DNA of 45,790 bases, from contig NZ_JBLBVK010000029.1 of the NCBI RefSeq assembly GCF_047314965.1, positions 1-45,790 of the forward strand, read 5' to 3'. Shown here piece by piece: positions 16,144-24,473 of the stretch (within the stretch, counting starts at the first letter, position 1; every line of letters begins with the position of its first letter). The notes beneath the pieces were generated by a model, which had not been told where the DNA came from, made no database searches, and saw nothing but the letters and a program-made list of their open reading frames with translations. Made by a program: the position numbers and the translations under genes. Source of the DNA: JAVJUV01 sp047314965 (GTDB lineage: Bacteria > Pseudomonadota > Alphaproteobacteria > Rhodobacterales > Rhodobacteraceae).

Positions 16144-16560
16144 ATGGAGCTTACACGACGCCAGACGTTGATCGTCGGTCTGGGTGCCGCAGCGGCCGCA
16201 GTATTGCCCATGCGCGCCATGGCGGCGATTGAGGATGATATCGCGGCCTTCACCGGCGGCGCAGCCGTTGGCGAAGGGGGCATCACGCTCAACGCCCCGG
16301 AAATCGCTGAAAACGGAAATACCGTTCCGATCTCGGTCAGCGCGCCTGGCGCTGTTTCGATCGCAGTTTATGCCGCCGGAAACCCCGTGCCGCCGGTCGC
16401 AACGTTCAATTTCGGACCGCTGGCTGCATCGCAGTCCGCGTCGACTCGTATCCGTCTTGCGCAAACGCAGGACGTAATCGCTGTTGCCAAGATGGCGGAC
16501 GGTTCGTTCGTCCAGACCTCGGCAACGGTCAAGGTTACCATCGGCGGCTGCGGCGGCTGA
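16144..16560 (+). CDS. soxY: SoxY, covalent sulfur carrier subunit
   Basis: A 138-residue protein with a Tat signal (TRRQTLIVG, residues 4-12) and the hallmark C-terminal GGCGG (134-138), whose Cys136 carries the sulfur substrate through the Sox cycle. The start is chosen at the second of two close ATGs (16144), because GGAGG at 16131 is eight bases upstream of it but only two from the first (16138). It is followed 17 bases later by soxZ, its partner. Confidence 0.96.
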   Translation: MELTRRQTLIVGLGAAAAAVLPMRAMAAIEDDIAAFTGGAAVGEGGITLNAPEIAENGNTVPISVSAPGAVSIAVYAAGNPVPPVATFNFGPLAASQSASTRIRLAQTQDVIAVAKMADGSFVQTSATVKVTIGGCGG

Positions 16561-16577
16561 GTAGAGGAGGAAGACAC

Positions 16578-16907
16578 ATGGCAGACGGAGTTAAGCCCCG
16601 CGTAAAAGTTCCAAAGTCGGCCTCTGCCGGCGAGGCGATCACGATCAAGACGTTGATCAGCCACCAAATGGAATCGGGCCAGCGTAAAGACAGCAGCGGC
16701 AACGTGATCCCGCGCTCGATCATCAACAGGTTCGTCGTCGATTTCAACGGCCAGAATGTTCTGGATGTGACGCTGGAGCCGGCGATTTCGACGAACCCGT
16801 ACTTTGAGTTCGAGGCGATCGTGCCGGAATCCGGCGAGTTCACGTTCACTTGGTACGACGACGACGGTTCAGTTTACACCGATACCCAGTCGATCACTGT
16901 AGGCTGA
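16578..16907 (+). CDS. soxZ: SoxZ, SoxY partner protein
   Basis: A 109-residue immunoglobulin-like protein of normal length with no signal of its own; SoxZ is exported as a complex with SoxY by the Tat pathway. The features VKVPKSASAGEAITIKTL at the start and EFTFTWYDDDGS near the end are family-like. A strong AGAGGAGGAAG ribosome site precedes it. A hairpin follows before soxA, which may favour higher levels of the carrier transcripts. Confidence 0.96.
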   Translation: MADGVKPRVKVPKSASAGEAITIKTLISHQMESGQRKDSSGNVIPRSIINRFVVDFNGQNVLDVTLEPAISTNPYFEFEAIVPESGEFTFTWYDDDGSVYTDTQSITVG

Positions 16908-16922
16908 TTTCAGGAGACCATG

Positions 16923-16947
16923 CGCCCCGTCGGGTATCGGCGGGGCG
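16923..16947 (+). other. GC stem-loop between soxZ and soxA
   Basis: A 7-bp stem (CGCCCCG and CGGGGCG) around an 11-base loop, 15 bases after the soxZ stop, with no T-run. It is probably an mRNA-stabilising or partial attenuating hairpin rather than a terminator. Confidence 0.55.
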
Positions 16948-16965
16948 ATCCTAGGGAGGAAATAA

Positions 16966-17814
16966 ATGAAGAGCACTTCGACAGGTCTCCTCAGCGCGTT
17001 TGCAATCGCTGCAGCACTTGGCAGCGCCGCAGTTGCTGGGCCGGACGAAGACAACCTTGTCGTCAATGGTGAAGTTGAGATGATCACCGAGGCGGCTGCG
17101 CCTGAGCACATGGAATACATCGATACGATCTATTCCGGCTGGCGCTTCCGGACGGATGATACGCAAGCTCTGCAGTTGGACGACTTCGACAACCCGGCGA
17201 TGTTGGCCATCGACGCGGCGGCTGACGCCTATGCGACGGTCGAAGGCGAGGCTGGAGAAAGCTGTGCCTCGTGCCATGGCGATGTCGATAGCTTCGCTGG
17301 CCTTGCTTCGACGATGCCGAAGGTCATGGATGGCAAGCTCGTCGTGATGGAAGATCTGATCAACAACTGCCGCACCGAACGGATGAAGGCTGAGGCGCTC
17401 AGCTGGAACAGCCAGGAGCTGCAGGGAATGGTCGGACTGCTCAAGCTGCAGTCTCGAGGCTTGCCGATGAATGTAGCGATTGACGGCGATGCATCATCTT
17501 TCTGGGAGCAGGGCAAGGAGATGTACTATACGCGCTATGGCCAGCTCGAGCTGTCCTGCGCGAATTGCCACGAAGACAACTGGGGCAACATGATCCGGGC
17601 CGACCACTTGAGCCAAGGCCAGATCAACGGTTTCCCCGTCTATCGTCTGAAAGACGCCGCCTTGGTGTCTGTGCACAACCGCTTCCGGGGCTGCATTCGC
17701 GACACAATGGCTGAGACTTTCAGCGTAGGCACCGACGAATTCCGCGCTCTGGAGCTATACGTCGCTTCGCGCGGGAATGGCCTCTCGGTCGAAACCCCGG
17801 CGGTCCGACAGTAA
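16966..17814 (+). CDS. soxA: SoxA, dihaem c-type cytochrome
   Basis: A 282-residue periplasmic dihaem cytochrome. The signal peptide ends near residue 24. The haem motifs are Cys100-Ala-Ser-Cys103-His104 and Cys198-Ala-Asn-Cys201-His202, and the active-site cysteine is Cys243 in NRFRGCIRD, which forms the cysteine persulfide ligand in characterised SoxA. Cys135 (NNCR) corresponds to the axial cysteine of the first haem. With SoxX it starts thiosulfate oxidation. The GGGAGGAAATAA ribosome site is strong. A rho-independent terminator follows the stop. Confidence 0.96.
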   Translation: MKSTSTGLLSAFAIAAALGSAAVAGPDEDNLVVNGEVEMITEAAAPEHMEYIDTIYSGWRFRTDDTQALQLDDFDNPAMLAIDAAADAYATVEGEAGESCASCHGDVDSFAGLASTMPKVMDGKLVVMEDLINNCRTERMKAEALSWNSQELQGMVGLLKLQSRGLPMNVAIDGDASSFWEQGKEMYYTRYGQLELSCANCHEDNWGNMIRADHLSQGQINGFPVYRLKDAALVSVHNRFRGCIRDTMAETFSVGTDEFRALELYVASRGNGLSVETPAVRQ

Positions 17815-17820
17815 TCACGA

Positions 17821-17852
17821 CCCCGCGCGGGATTTCCTCGCGCGGGGTTTTT
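17821..17852 (+). terminator. Rho-independent terminator after soxA
   Basis: Stem CCCCGCGCG and CGCGCGGGG (17821-17829 and 17839-17847) with a 9-base loop, followed at once by TTTTTCTT. It ends the soxXYZA transcript, so soxB onwards probably has its own promoter. Confidence 0.9.
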
Positions 17853-17860
17853 CTTCCGTG

Positions 17861-17886
17861 ATGAATTCACGAATGCGAATATGTAA
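17861..17886. promoter_or_regulatory. Candidate SoxR operator and promoter region of soxB
   Basis: An AT-rich element containing TGAATTCACGAATGCGAATATG between the soxA terminator and the soxB ATG, too close to soxA to be anything but the soxB control site. Its GAATATG core is shared with the elements at 14764 and 28691. Confidence 0.55.
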
Positions 17887-17899
17887 GGAACACTGACCC

Positions 17900-19597
17900 A
17901 TGATATCGCGTCGCGATTTTCTGCAAGCCGCCATGGCGACCACCGCGATTTATGGTGGCTCGGGCTTTGGCAACTGGGCCAAGCTTGCCGCGCAACAGGC
18001 GCTGTCGCAGGACCAGCTGCTGGAGTTCGAGACCTTCGGAAATGTGTCGCTGATCCACATGACCGACATTCACGCCCAGCTGAAACCGATCTATTTCCGC
18101 GAACCCGAGATCAACCTGGGGGTAGGGGACAACAAGGGAGCCGTGCCGCACATTACCGGGGCAGACTTCCGTCGTCTCTACGGAATCGAAGATGGCAGCG
18201 CGTCGCACTATGCGTTGTCCTACAACGACTTCGCGTCTCTCGCCAAAGCCTACGGCCGCATGGGCGGACTCGATCGGATCGCCACGGTGGTCAAGGCAAT
18301 CCGCGCCGCACGCCCCGATGCTATCCTGCTCGACGGCGGCGATACCTGGCATGGTTCCTACGGCTGTTACCACACGCAAGGCCAGGACGTGGTGAACGCC
18401 ATGGGCCTGCTCAAGCCCGACGCGATGACCTTCCACTGGGAGTTCACGCTGGGCACCGAACGTGTACTCGAACTGATCGATCAGGTTGGCTTCCCGGCGC
18501 TGGGGCAGAACATCTTCGATGCGGAATGGGACGAACCGGCCGAGAATTTCGAGCCCTACACTTGGTTCGAGCGTGGCGGTGCCAAGATCGCCGTCATCGG
18601 CCAGGCCTTCCCCTACATGCCGATCGCGAACCCCGGATGGATGTTCCCCGAGTACTCGTTCGGTATCCGCGATGAGCGGATGCAGGAAATGGTCGACGAA
18701 GTCCGTGCAGAGGGCGCCGATCTGGTCGTCGTCCTCAGCCACAACGGTTTCGACGTCGACAAGAAGATGGCGAGTGTCGTCAGCGGCATCGACGTGATCC
18801 TGTCGGGCCACACCCACGATGCCCTGCCGGAACCTGTCCTGGTGGGCGAGACGATCATCGTCGCCACCGGGTCCAATGGCAAATTCGTCAGCCGCGTGGA
18901 CCTCGATGTACGCGACGGCCGGATGATGGGTTTCCGCCACAAGCTGATCCCGATCTTCTCCGACGTGATCGAACCCGACGCCGAGATGGCCGCGCAGATA
19001 GACGCCGACCGCGCGCCTTACGAAGACAAACTGACCGAAGTCATAGGCCAGGCCGACGGAACGCTCTATCGTCGCGGCAACTTCAACGGCACCTGGGACG
19101 ACCTGATCTGCGACGCGCTTCTGGAAGAGCGCGAAGCCGATATCGCGCTCAGCCCCGGCGTCCGCTGGGGGCCCTCGATCCTTCCGGGGCAGGACATCAC
19201 GCGCGAGGATATCTGGAACGTCACCTCGATGACGTATCCGAACGCTTATCGTACTGAAATGACAGGTGAATTCCTGCATGTTGTCCTAGAAGACGTTGCC
19301 GATAACATCTTCAACCCGGATCCCTATTACCAGCAGGGTGGCGACATGGTTCGGGTCGGTGGCATGGGCTACCGGATCGACATCAACAAGCCGCAGGGCG
19401 AGCGCATTTCCGAAATGACGCTCCTCAGGACCGGCGAGGCGATCGACCCCGCCAAACCCTATGTCGTTGCCGGATGGGCCAGCGTGAATGAAGGCACCGA
19501 AGGTCCGCCGATCTGGGATGTGGTCGAAAACTATATCCGTCGGAAGGGCACCGTTTCCGTCGGAGAGAATGACACAGTCAAAGTCGTGACCGGGTAG
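17900..19597 (+). CDS. soxB: SoxB, sulfate thiol esterase
   Basis: A 565-residue dimanganese hydrolase of the 5'-nucleotidase family that releases sulfate from SoxYZ. It has a Tat signal (SRRDFL, 3-8), and the metal-site segments HMTDIHAQL (about 53-61), DGGDTWHGS, and SGHTHDA further on are present. The segment most SoxB proteins write as TGHWEFTYG reads TFHWEFTLG here; the histidine is kept but glycine becomes phenylalanine, and DTWQGS reads DTWHGS. The length is normal and the frame intact, so it is probably active. It starts the soxBCDEF run, nine bases ahead of soxC. Confidence 0.95.
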   Translation: MISRRDFLQAAMATTAIYGGSGFGNWAKLAAQQALSQDQLLEFETFGNVSLIHMTDIHAQLKPIYFREPEINLGVGDNKGAVPHITGADFRRLYGIEDGSASHYALSYNDFASLAKAYGRMGGLDRIATVVKAIRAARPDAILLDGGDTWHGSYGCYHTQGQDVVNAMGLLKPDAMTFHWEFTLGTERVLELIDQVGFPALGQNIFDAEWDEPAENFEPYTWFERGGAKIAVIGQAFPYMPIANPGWMFPEYSFGIRDERMQEMVDEVRAEGADLVVVLSHNGFDVDKKMASVVSGIDVILSGHTHDALPEPVLVGETIIVATGSNGKFVSRVDLDVRDGRMMGFRHKLIPIFSDVIEPDAEMAAQIDADRAPYEDKLTEVIGQADGTLYRRGNFNGTWDDLICDALLEEREADIALSPGVRWGPSILPGQDITREDIWNVTSMTYPNAYRTEMTGEFLHVVLEDVADNIFNPDPYYQQGGDMVRVGGMGYRIDINKPQGERISEMTLLRTGEAIDPAKPYVVAGWASVNEGTEGPPIWDVVENYIRRKGTVSVGENDTVKVVTG

Positions 19598-19606
19598 GAG
19601 GTCGAG

Positions 19607-20863
19607 ATGAACGAAACACCAAAGACATCACGGCGAGGTTTCCTGGCAGGCGCTATTGCTGCCGGTGGCGCGACCGTTGCCGCCAAAGCAAACGCTGCAG
19701 GCGATCCCGCGATTACCGAACTGCAGGATTGGTCTGTGGCACTTGGCGAAGGCGTCGATGCACGGCCCTACGGCTATCCGTCGGAATACGAAGCACATGT
19801 TAAACGCCGCAGCGTCGAATGGTTGACCGCCGATCCGGTTTCCTCGGTGAACTTCACGCCGCTGCATGAACTCGACGGCATCATCACCCCGAACGGCCTT
19901 TGCTTCGAGCGGCACCATGCCGGCATCGCCGATGTGGACCCTGCCAAGTACAGGCTGATGATCAACGGTCTCGTGGACACCCCCCTTGTGTTCACCCTTC
20001 AGGACCTCATGCGCTTTCCCCGTGAAAACCGGGTTCATTTTCTCGAATGCGCGGCGAACAGCGGCATGGAATGGCGTGGCGCCCAGCTGAACGGGTGCCA
20101 GTTTACGCACGGCATGATCCACAACGTCATGTATACGGGTGTCCCGCTGCGCTATCTGCTTGAAACCGCAGGGGTTAAAACCAACGGCAAATGGATCATG
20201 CCGGAAGGTGCCGACGCCTCGGCGATGACCCGCTCGATCCCGATCGAGAAAGCGATGGATGACTGCCTTGTCGCCTTCAAGATGAACGGAGAGGCGCTTC
20301 GCCCCGAGCAGGGCTATCCGGTGCGCCTGGTCGTGCCCGGCTGGGAAGGCAACATGTGGGTCAAGTGGATGCGCCGGATCGAAGTCGGCGATCAGCCCTG
20401 GCATCACCGCGAAGAGACCTCCAAGTACACCGATCTCTTCAAGGACGGAAAAGCCCGGCGTTTCACATGGGAGATGGACGCCAAGTCGGTCATCACCAAC
20501 CCCAGCCCGCAGTCGCCGATCCTCCACAAAAGCGGCCCGACTGTCCTGACCGGCGTAGCATGGTCCGGTCGCGGCACGATCCCACGGGTCGACGTCTCGA
20601 TCGACGGCGGCAAGAACTGGGCCGAGGCCCGGATGTCCGGACCCAGCCTCGATAAGTCGATGCATCGATTCTACTACGAGTTCGACTGGGACGGTTCGCC
20701 GCTTCTTCTGCAAAGCCGGGCGCATGACTCGACGGGCTATGTCCAGCCCACGAAAAGCGAGCTCCGCGCGATCAGGGGCGAAAACTCAATCTACCACAAC
20801 AACGGTATCCAGACCTGGTACGTCAACGAGAAAGGCATCGCGGAAAATGTCGAAGTTTCTTAA
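19607..20863 (+). CDS. soxC: SoxC, molybdenum subunit of sulfane dehydrogenase
   Basis: A 418-residue protein of the sulfite oxidase family with a Tat signal (SRRGFLAGA, residues 8-16). The molybdopterin-binding segment includes FLECAANSGMEWRG, whose cysteine is the expected molybdenum ligand. An oxidoreductase molybdopterin domain is followed by a dimerisation domain from about residue 285. SoxC with SoxD oxidises the outer sulfur bound to SoxY, so complete oxidation of thiosulfate to sulfate without sulfur globules is predicted. It overlaps soxD by 17 bases. Confidence 0.95.
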   Translation: MNETPKTSRRGFLAGAIAAGGATVAAKANAAGDPAITELQDWSVALGEGVDARPYGYPSEYEAHVKRRSVEWLTADPVSSVNFTPLHELDGIITPNGLCFERHHAGIADVDPAKYRLMINGLVDTPLVFTLQDLMRFPRENRVHFLECAANSGMEWRGAQLNGCQFTHGMIHNVMYTGVPLRYLLETAGVKTNGKWIMPEGADASAMTRSIPIEKAMDDCLVAFKMNGEALRPEQGYPVRLVVPGWEGNMWVKWMRRIEVGDQPWHHREETSKYTDLFKDGKARRFTWEMDAKSVITNPSPQSPILHKSGPTVLTGVAWSGRGTIPRVDVSIDGGKNWAEARMSGPSLDKSMHRFYYEFDWDGSPLLLQSRAHDSTGYVQPTKSELRAIRGENSIYHNNGIQTWYVNEKGIAENVEVS

Positions 20864-21947
20864 TCTTACCGCAGCCCTCATCGTCGCGTCCGCCCCGGCG
20901 TACGCGGCAGGTTTCGACCTTGGGCGTCCAGCGACTCCAGACGAAATCGCGGCTTGGGATATCGATATTCGGCCCGACGGCCTCGGACTTCCCGAAGGGT
21001 CCGGTGACGTCTGGACCGGGGAAGAGGTTTTCGCTGAGCGCTGTGCGGTCTGCCACGGTGATTTCGGCGAGGCCGTAGGTCGCTGGCCGGTGCTGGCTGG
21101 CGGGCAGGATAGTCTGACCCGCGACCGGCCCGTCAAGACGATCGGGTCCTACTGGCCATATCTCTCGACGGTCTGGGACTATGTGCACCGCGCCATGCCT
21201 TTCGGCGACGCCCAGTCGCTGACGGATGACGAGGTCTATGCGATCACCGCCTACCTTCTTTACCTCAACGACCTCGTCGATGATGATTTCACGCTCAGCA
21301 ACGAGAACTTCCAGGAAATCCGGCTTCCGAACGAGCCGAATTTCTACATGGATGACCGCGCCGAAGTGGAGCTTGCGGCCTTCTCGGGCGATGTATGCAT
21401 GGAGAACTGCAAGGACACGGTCGAGATCACGATGCGAGCTGCGGTTCTTGACGTGACTCCGGAAGAAACGCGCGCGCGTCAGCTGAAAGAGGCGGTTCAG
21501 GCGGCCAAAGACGGCATTGTGCCAGAAGTCCCGCAAGCTGCGGAGGCAGAGGAAGTTGAGGTTGCTTCGACGGACTCCGAATCCGCTACCGATGCCGCCG
21601 AAGAGGTGGCCGCTGTCGACCCGGCAATGGTCGAGGCGGGCGAGGCCGTCTTCAAGAAGTGCCAGTCCTGCCACCAGGTCGGCGACGGCGCCAAGGACCG
21701 CGCTGGCCCGGTTCTGAACGGCATCGTGGACAGGCCGGCCGCAAGTGTGGAAAGTTTCGCCAGCAAGTATTCCAAGCCGATGACAGCGGCTGCAGAAGGC
21801 GGACTGGTATGGACCGAAGAAGAACTGTCGGCCTTTCTCGAAAAGCCGCGTTCCTACATGAAGGGCACCAAGATGGGCTTTGCCGGGCTCAGCTCAGCGG
21901 AAGATCGCGCGGCCGTGATCGCGTATCTGCGGTCCTTCTCCGAGTGA
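20847..21947 (+). CDS. soxD: SoxD, dihaem cytochrome subunit of sulfane dehydrogenase
   Basis: A 366-residue periplasmic protein with a signal peptide (cleavage near AYA, residue 20) and two c-type haem sites: Cys66-Ala-Val-Cys69-His70 and Cys272-Gln-Ser-Cys275-His276. They are separated by an acidic, alanine- and glutamate-rich linker (about 225-258). It accepts electrons from SoxC. The ATG at 20847 lies inside the end of soxC, and a typical signal sequence begins there; the longer upstream frame is a soxC shadow. The stop overlaps the soxE start. Confidence 0.94.
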   Translation: MSKFLNLTAALIVASAPAYAAGFDLGRPATPDEIAAWDIDIRPDGLGLPEGSGDVWTGEEVFAERCAVCHGDFGEAVGRWPVLAGGQDSLTRDRPVKTIGSYWPYLSTVWDYVHRAMPFGDAQSLTDDEVYAITAYLLYLNDLVDDDFTLSNENFQEIRLPNEPNFYMDDRAEVELAAFSGDVCMENCKDTVEITMRAAVLDVTPEETRARQLKEAVQAAKDGIVPEVPQAAEAEEVEVASTDSESATDAAEEVAAVDPAMVEAGEAVFKKCQSCHQVGDGAKDRAGPVLNGIVDRPAASVESFASKYSKPMTAAAEGGLVWTEEELSAFLEKPRSYMKGTKMGFAGLSSAEDRAAVIAYLRSFSE

Positions 21948-22657
21948 TGCCTGGGATTTTTCAGACCTCCCTGGCGGCCGCTGCGCTTTTTGCATTCGCA
22001 GGCGCAGCGGTCGCACAAAGTCTGGGTGACGTGTCGCGCGGTGAGGAGCTGTTCGGCAAGTGCTCGGGTTGCCATCAGGTCGGCCCCGAGGCGAAAAACC
22101 GGGTCGGACCGCATCTGAACGGCATCTTCGGACGGTCTGCGGCTGGTATCGAAGATTTCAGTTACTCCAAGGCGTTCGAACGCGCTGGTTCAAAGGGGCT
22201 GGAATGGCATCTCGATACACTCGATGCCTTTCTTGAGAACCCCAAGGCATTGGTACCCGGAACCCGGATGAGTTTCCGTGGTTTCGACGATGCCGAGGAT
22301 CGCGCGGATGTCCTGGCTTATCTGCGCTCCTACTCCGCATCGCCGGCGAACATTCCCGAGGCAGATCCGACCGCGACGCCGACCGATCACGATATTGACC
22401 CTGCCATTCTCGCGATTGAGGGAGATCGGGAATACGGAGAGTACCTCTCCAGCGAGTGCACGACCTGCCATCAGGCCGATGGGGCCGACAAGGGCATTCC
22501 TTCGATCGTTCTGTGGCACGAGGAGGACTTCGTGGTCGCGATGCACGCCTACAAGAACAAGGTCCGGGAGCACCCGGTTATGAACATGGTCGCCGGCCGT
22601 CTGGGCGACGAAGAGATAGCGGCCCTAGCCGCTTATTTCGCGACCCTCGGAGAGTAG
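21947..22657 (+). CDS. soxE: SoxE, dihaem c-type cytochrome
   Basis: A 236-residue periplasmic cytochrome with a signal peptide (ending near residue 23) and two haem sites, Cys39-Ser-Gly-Cys42-His43 and Cys171-Thr-Thr-Cys174-His175. In Paracoccus SoxE is the cytochrome partner of the SoxF flavoprotein in sulfide oxidation. The ATG shares a base with the soxD stop (TGATG), so translation is coupled. The first half resembles SoxD's second haem domain, as expected for these related cytochromes. Confidence 0.92.
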   Translation: MPGIFQTSLAAAALFAFAGAAVAQSLGDVSRGEELFGKCSGCHQVGPEAKNRVGPHLNGIFGRSAAGIEDFSYSKAFERAGSKGLEWHLDTLDAFLENPKALVPGTRMSFRGFDDAEDRADVLAYLRSYSASPANIPEADPTATPTDHDIDPAILAIEGDREYGEYLSSECTTCHQADGADKGIPSIVLWHEEDFVVAMHAYKNKVREHPVMNMVAGRLGDEEIAALAAYFATLGE

Positions 22658-22684
22658 GGCGCGTTTTTTTTTGGGAGGACCAAC

Positions 22685-23947
22685 ATGATATTGAACAGAC
22701 GAATTTTCCTCGGCGCCTCGGTTGCTGCGTCACTCGCGGCACCGATGGTTCGCGCAGCCGGTCACGGCAAACCACGCGTCGTTATAGTCGGCGGCGGGGC
22801 AGGGGGCGCGACAGCGGCTCGTTACATCGCAAAGGACAGCGACGGCGAAATCGATGTCACGCTGATCGAACCGACACGCACCTATTACACCTGCTTCTTC
22901 TCGAACCTCTATCTCGGCGGCTTCAAGCAGATGTCCGATCTCGGCCATAGCTACGGCACGCTGGCCTCGGAATACGGGATCAACGTCGTCCACGACTATG
23001 CAATCGGTGTCGACCGGGACGCCAAGACCGTCACCCTTGCGGGCGGTGCATCGGTTCCCTACGACAAGCTCATTCTCAGCCCAGGCATCGATTTTGTCGA
23101 AGGCTCCGTTCCCGGCTGGGATCTCTCTGCGCAGAACGCGATGCCCCATGCCTACAAGGCGGGCTCTCAGACTGAGCTTCTGAAGGCACAGGTGATGGGC
23201 ATGCGCGAAGGTGGCCTGTTCGTCATGGTCGCGCCACCGAACCCCTATCGCTGCCCGCCCGGACCCTATGAGCGGATCTCGATGATCGCATACACGCTCA
23301 AGCAGACCAACCCGACAGCCAAGATCCTCATTGCGGATCCGAAAGAGAGCTATTCGAAACAGGCGCTCTTCGAGGAAGGCTGGCAAAACCACTATGGCGG
23401 AATGGTCGAACGCATCGGTCCCGATTTCGGCGGCGGCAACGTCTCGGTCAACGCGGCGGACATGACCGTCGATATCGACGGCAGCGTGGAACAGGCCGAT
23501 GTCGTCAACGTGATCCCGGCCCAGAAGGCCGGGCGGATCGCGGAAATTGCCGGTGTCACCGATGGCAACTGGGCCCCGGTCAACCCCGAGGATATGTCCA
23601 CCAAGGCCGATCCGGACATCTATGTCCTCGGCGATGCCGCAGCGCAGGGCGACATGCCCAAGTCGGGCTTCTCGGCCAATAGCCAGGCGAAGGTCTGCGC
23701 GAATGCGGTACGTGGCGCGCTGACCGGAAGTCGCGTGTTCCCGGCGAAGTTCTCGAACACCTGCTGGTCACTCATTTCCGAGAACGATGGCGTCAAGGTC
23801 GGCGCGAACTACGAGCCAGCAGACGGCAAGATAGCGTCCACGGGTGGCTTCGTCAGCCAGACGGGCGAAGACGCAGCACTTCGCAAGGCCACCTACGAAG
23901 AATCGGAAGGTTGGTACGCGGGGATCACCTCCGACATGTTCGGCTGA
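22685..23947 (+). CDS. soxF: SoxF, flavocytochrome c sulfide dehydrogenase flavoprotein (FccB-like)
   Basis: A 420-residue FAD enzyme with a Tat-like signal (NRRIFLGAS, 4-12) and the dinucleotide motif VIVGGGAGG (33-41). Cys70 in YYTCFFSN is placed where FccB/SoxF bind FAD covalently. A pair of later cysteines, in YRCPPGP and SNTCWSL, fits the catalytic disulfide of sulfide dehydrogenases. With SoxE it oxidises sulfide to sulfur in the periplasm. It ends the soxBCDEF operon; a 90-base gap with an FNR-type box follows. Confidence 0.94.
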   Translation: MILNRRIFLGASVAASLAAPMVRAAGHGKPRVVIVGGGAGGATAARYIAKDSDGEIDVTLIEPTRTYYTCFFSNLYLGGFKQMSDLGHSYGTLASEYGINVVHDYAIGVDRDAKTVTLAGGASVPYDKLILSPGIDFVEGSVPGWDLSAQNAMPHAYKAGSQTELLKAQVMGMREGGLFVMVAPPNPYRCPPGPYERISMIAYTLKQTNPTAKILIADPKESYSKQALFEEGWQNHYGGMVERIGPDFGGGNVSVNAADMTVDIDGSVEQADVVNVIPAQKAGRIAEIAGVTDGNWAPVNPEDMSTKADPDIYVLGDAAAQGDMPKSGFSANSQAKVCANAVRGALTGSRVFPAKFSNTCWSLISENDGVKVGANYEPADGKIASTGGFVSQTGEDAALRKATYEESEGWYAGITSDMFG

Positions 23948-23968
23948 CACGTTGAAACTCGGTCGGGC

Positions 23969-23982
23969 CTGACATGGATCAA
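23969..23982 (+). promoter_or_regulatory. FNR-type box upstream of the DUF302-hemA operon
   Basis: CTGAC-ATGG-ATCAA matches the FNR/CRP-family pattern TTGAY-N4-ATCAA at nine of ten fixed positions. It lies 56 bases before the DUF302 ATG. hemA genes of Rhodobacter are known FnrL targets, which supports the reading. Confidence 0.5.
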
Positions 23983-24037
23983 GGCCCGGCCGGCTATGCG
24001 GGCTAGGTTGAAATCGAACCTGCAAAGGGAGGGAGCC

Positions 24038-24469
24038 ATGAAGTCGCTTGCAACCGCTTTGATCGCCACGGCGATCGGTACTGCTACATATGCGCAGGAG
24101 GCCATCACCTACAGCTTTGATGGCAGCTACGACGACGCCGCATTCGCTGTCGAGTCGGCGATTGTCGGCAAGGGTCTCGTGATCGACTACATCAGCCACG
24201 TGGGCGAGATGCTTGCGCGCACCGGCGCCGACGTGGGCAGCGATACAAAGCTCTTCGACAACGCACAGATCTTCATCTTCTGCTCTGCCGTGGTCAGCCG
24301 CGAAGTGATGGAAGCCGACCCGGCGAATATCGTGCACTGCCCGTACGGCATCTACGTCGCCGAGCGTGACGGGAGCGTCACCATCGGGCACCGCAATTAC
24401 CCTGACGGACCGATGGATAGGGTCGAGTCATTGCTCAAGGAAATCGTCACCGAGGCGGGGGGAGAATAA
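24038..24469 (+). CDS. DUF302-family periplasmic protein
   Basis: A 143-residue protein with a clear signal peptide (cleavage near TYA, residue 15). Its pattern (FAVESAIVGKGLVIDYISHVGEML, FCSAVVSREVMEADP, CPYGIYVAE) matches the DUF302 family, whose biochemical role is not established. The start at 24038 follows GGGAGGGAGCC. It lies four bases before hemA, so the two are co-transcribed, probably under the FNR-type box upstream. DUF302 genes often occur near sulfur or haem genes; beyond that I would not assign a function. Confidence 0.8.
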   Translation: MKSLATALIATAIGTATYAQEAITYSFDGSYDDAAFAVESAIVGKGLVIDYISHVGEMLARTGADVGSDTKLFDNAQIFIFCSAVVSREVMEADPANIVHCPYGIYVAERDGSVTIGHRNYPDGPMDRVESLLKEIVTEAGGE

Positions 24470-24473
24470 GTCT

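Noticed and set aside
17867..19279. A 470-codon open frame on the minus strand opposite soxB
   Set aside because: It is the antisense shadow of an unmistakable soxB; high GC codon use leaves such frames open. Its product is not protein-like.
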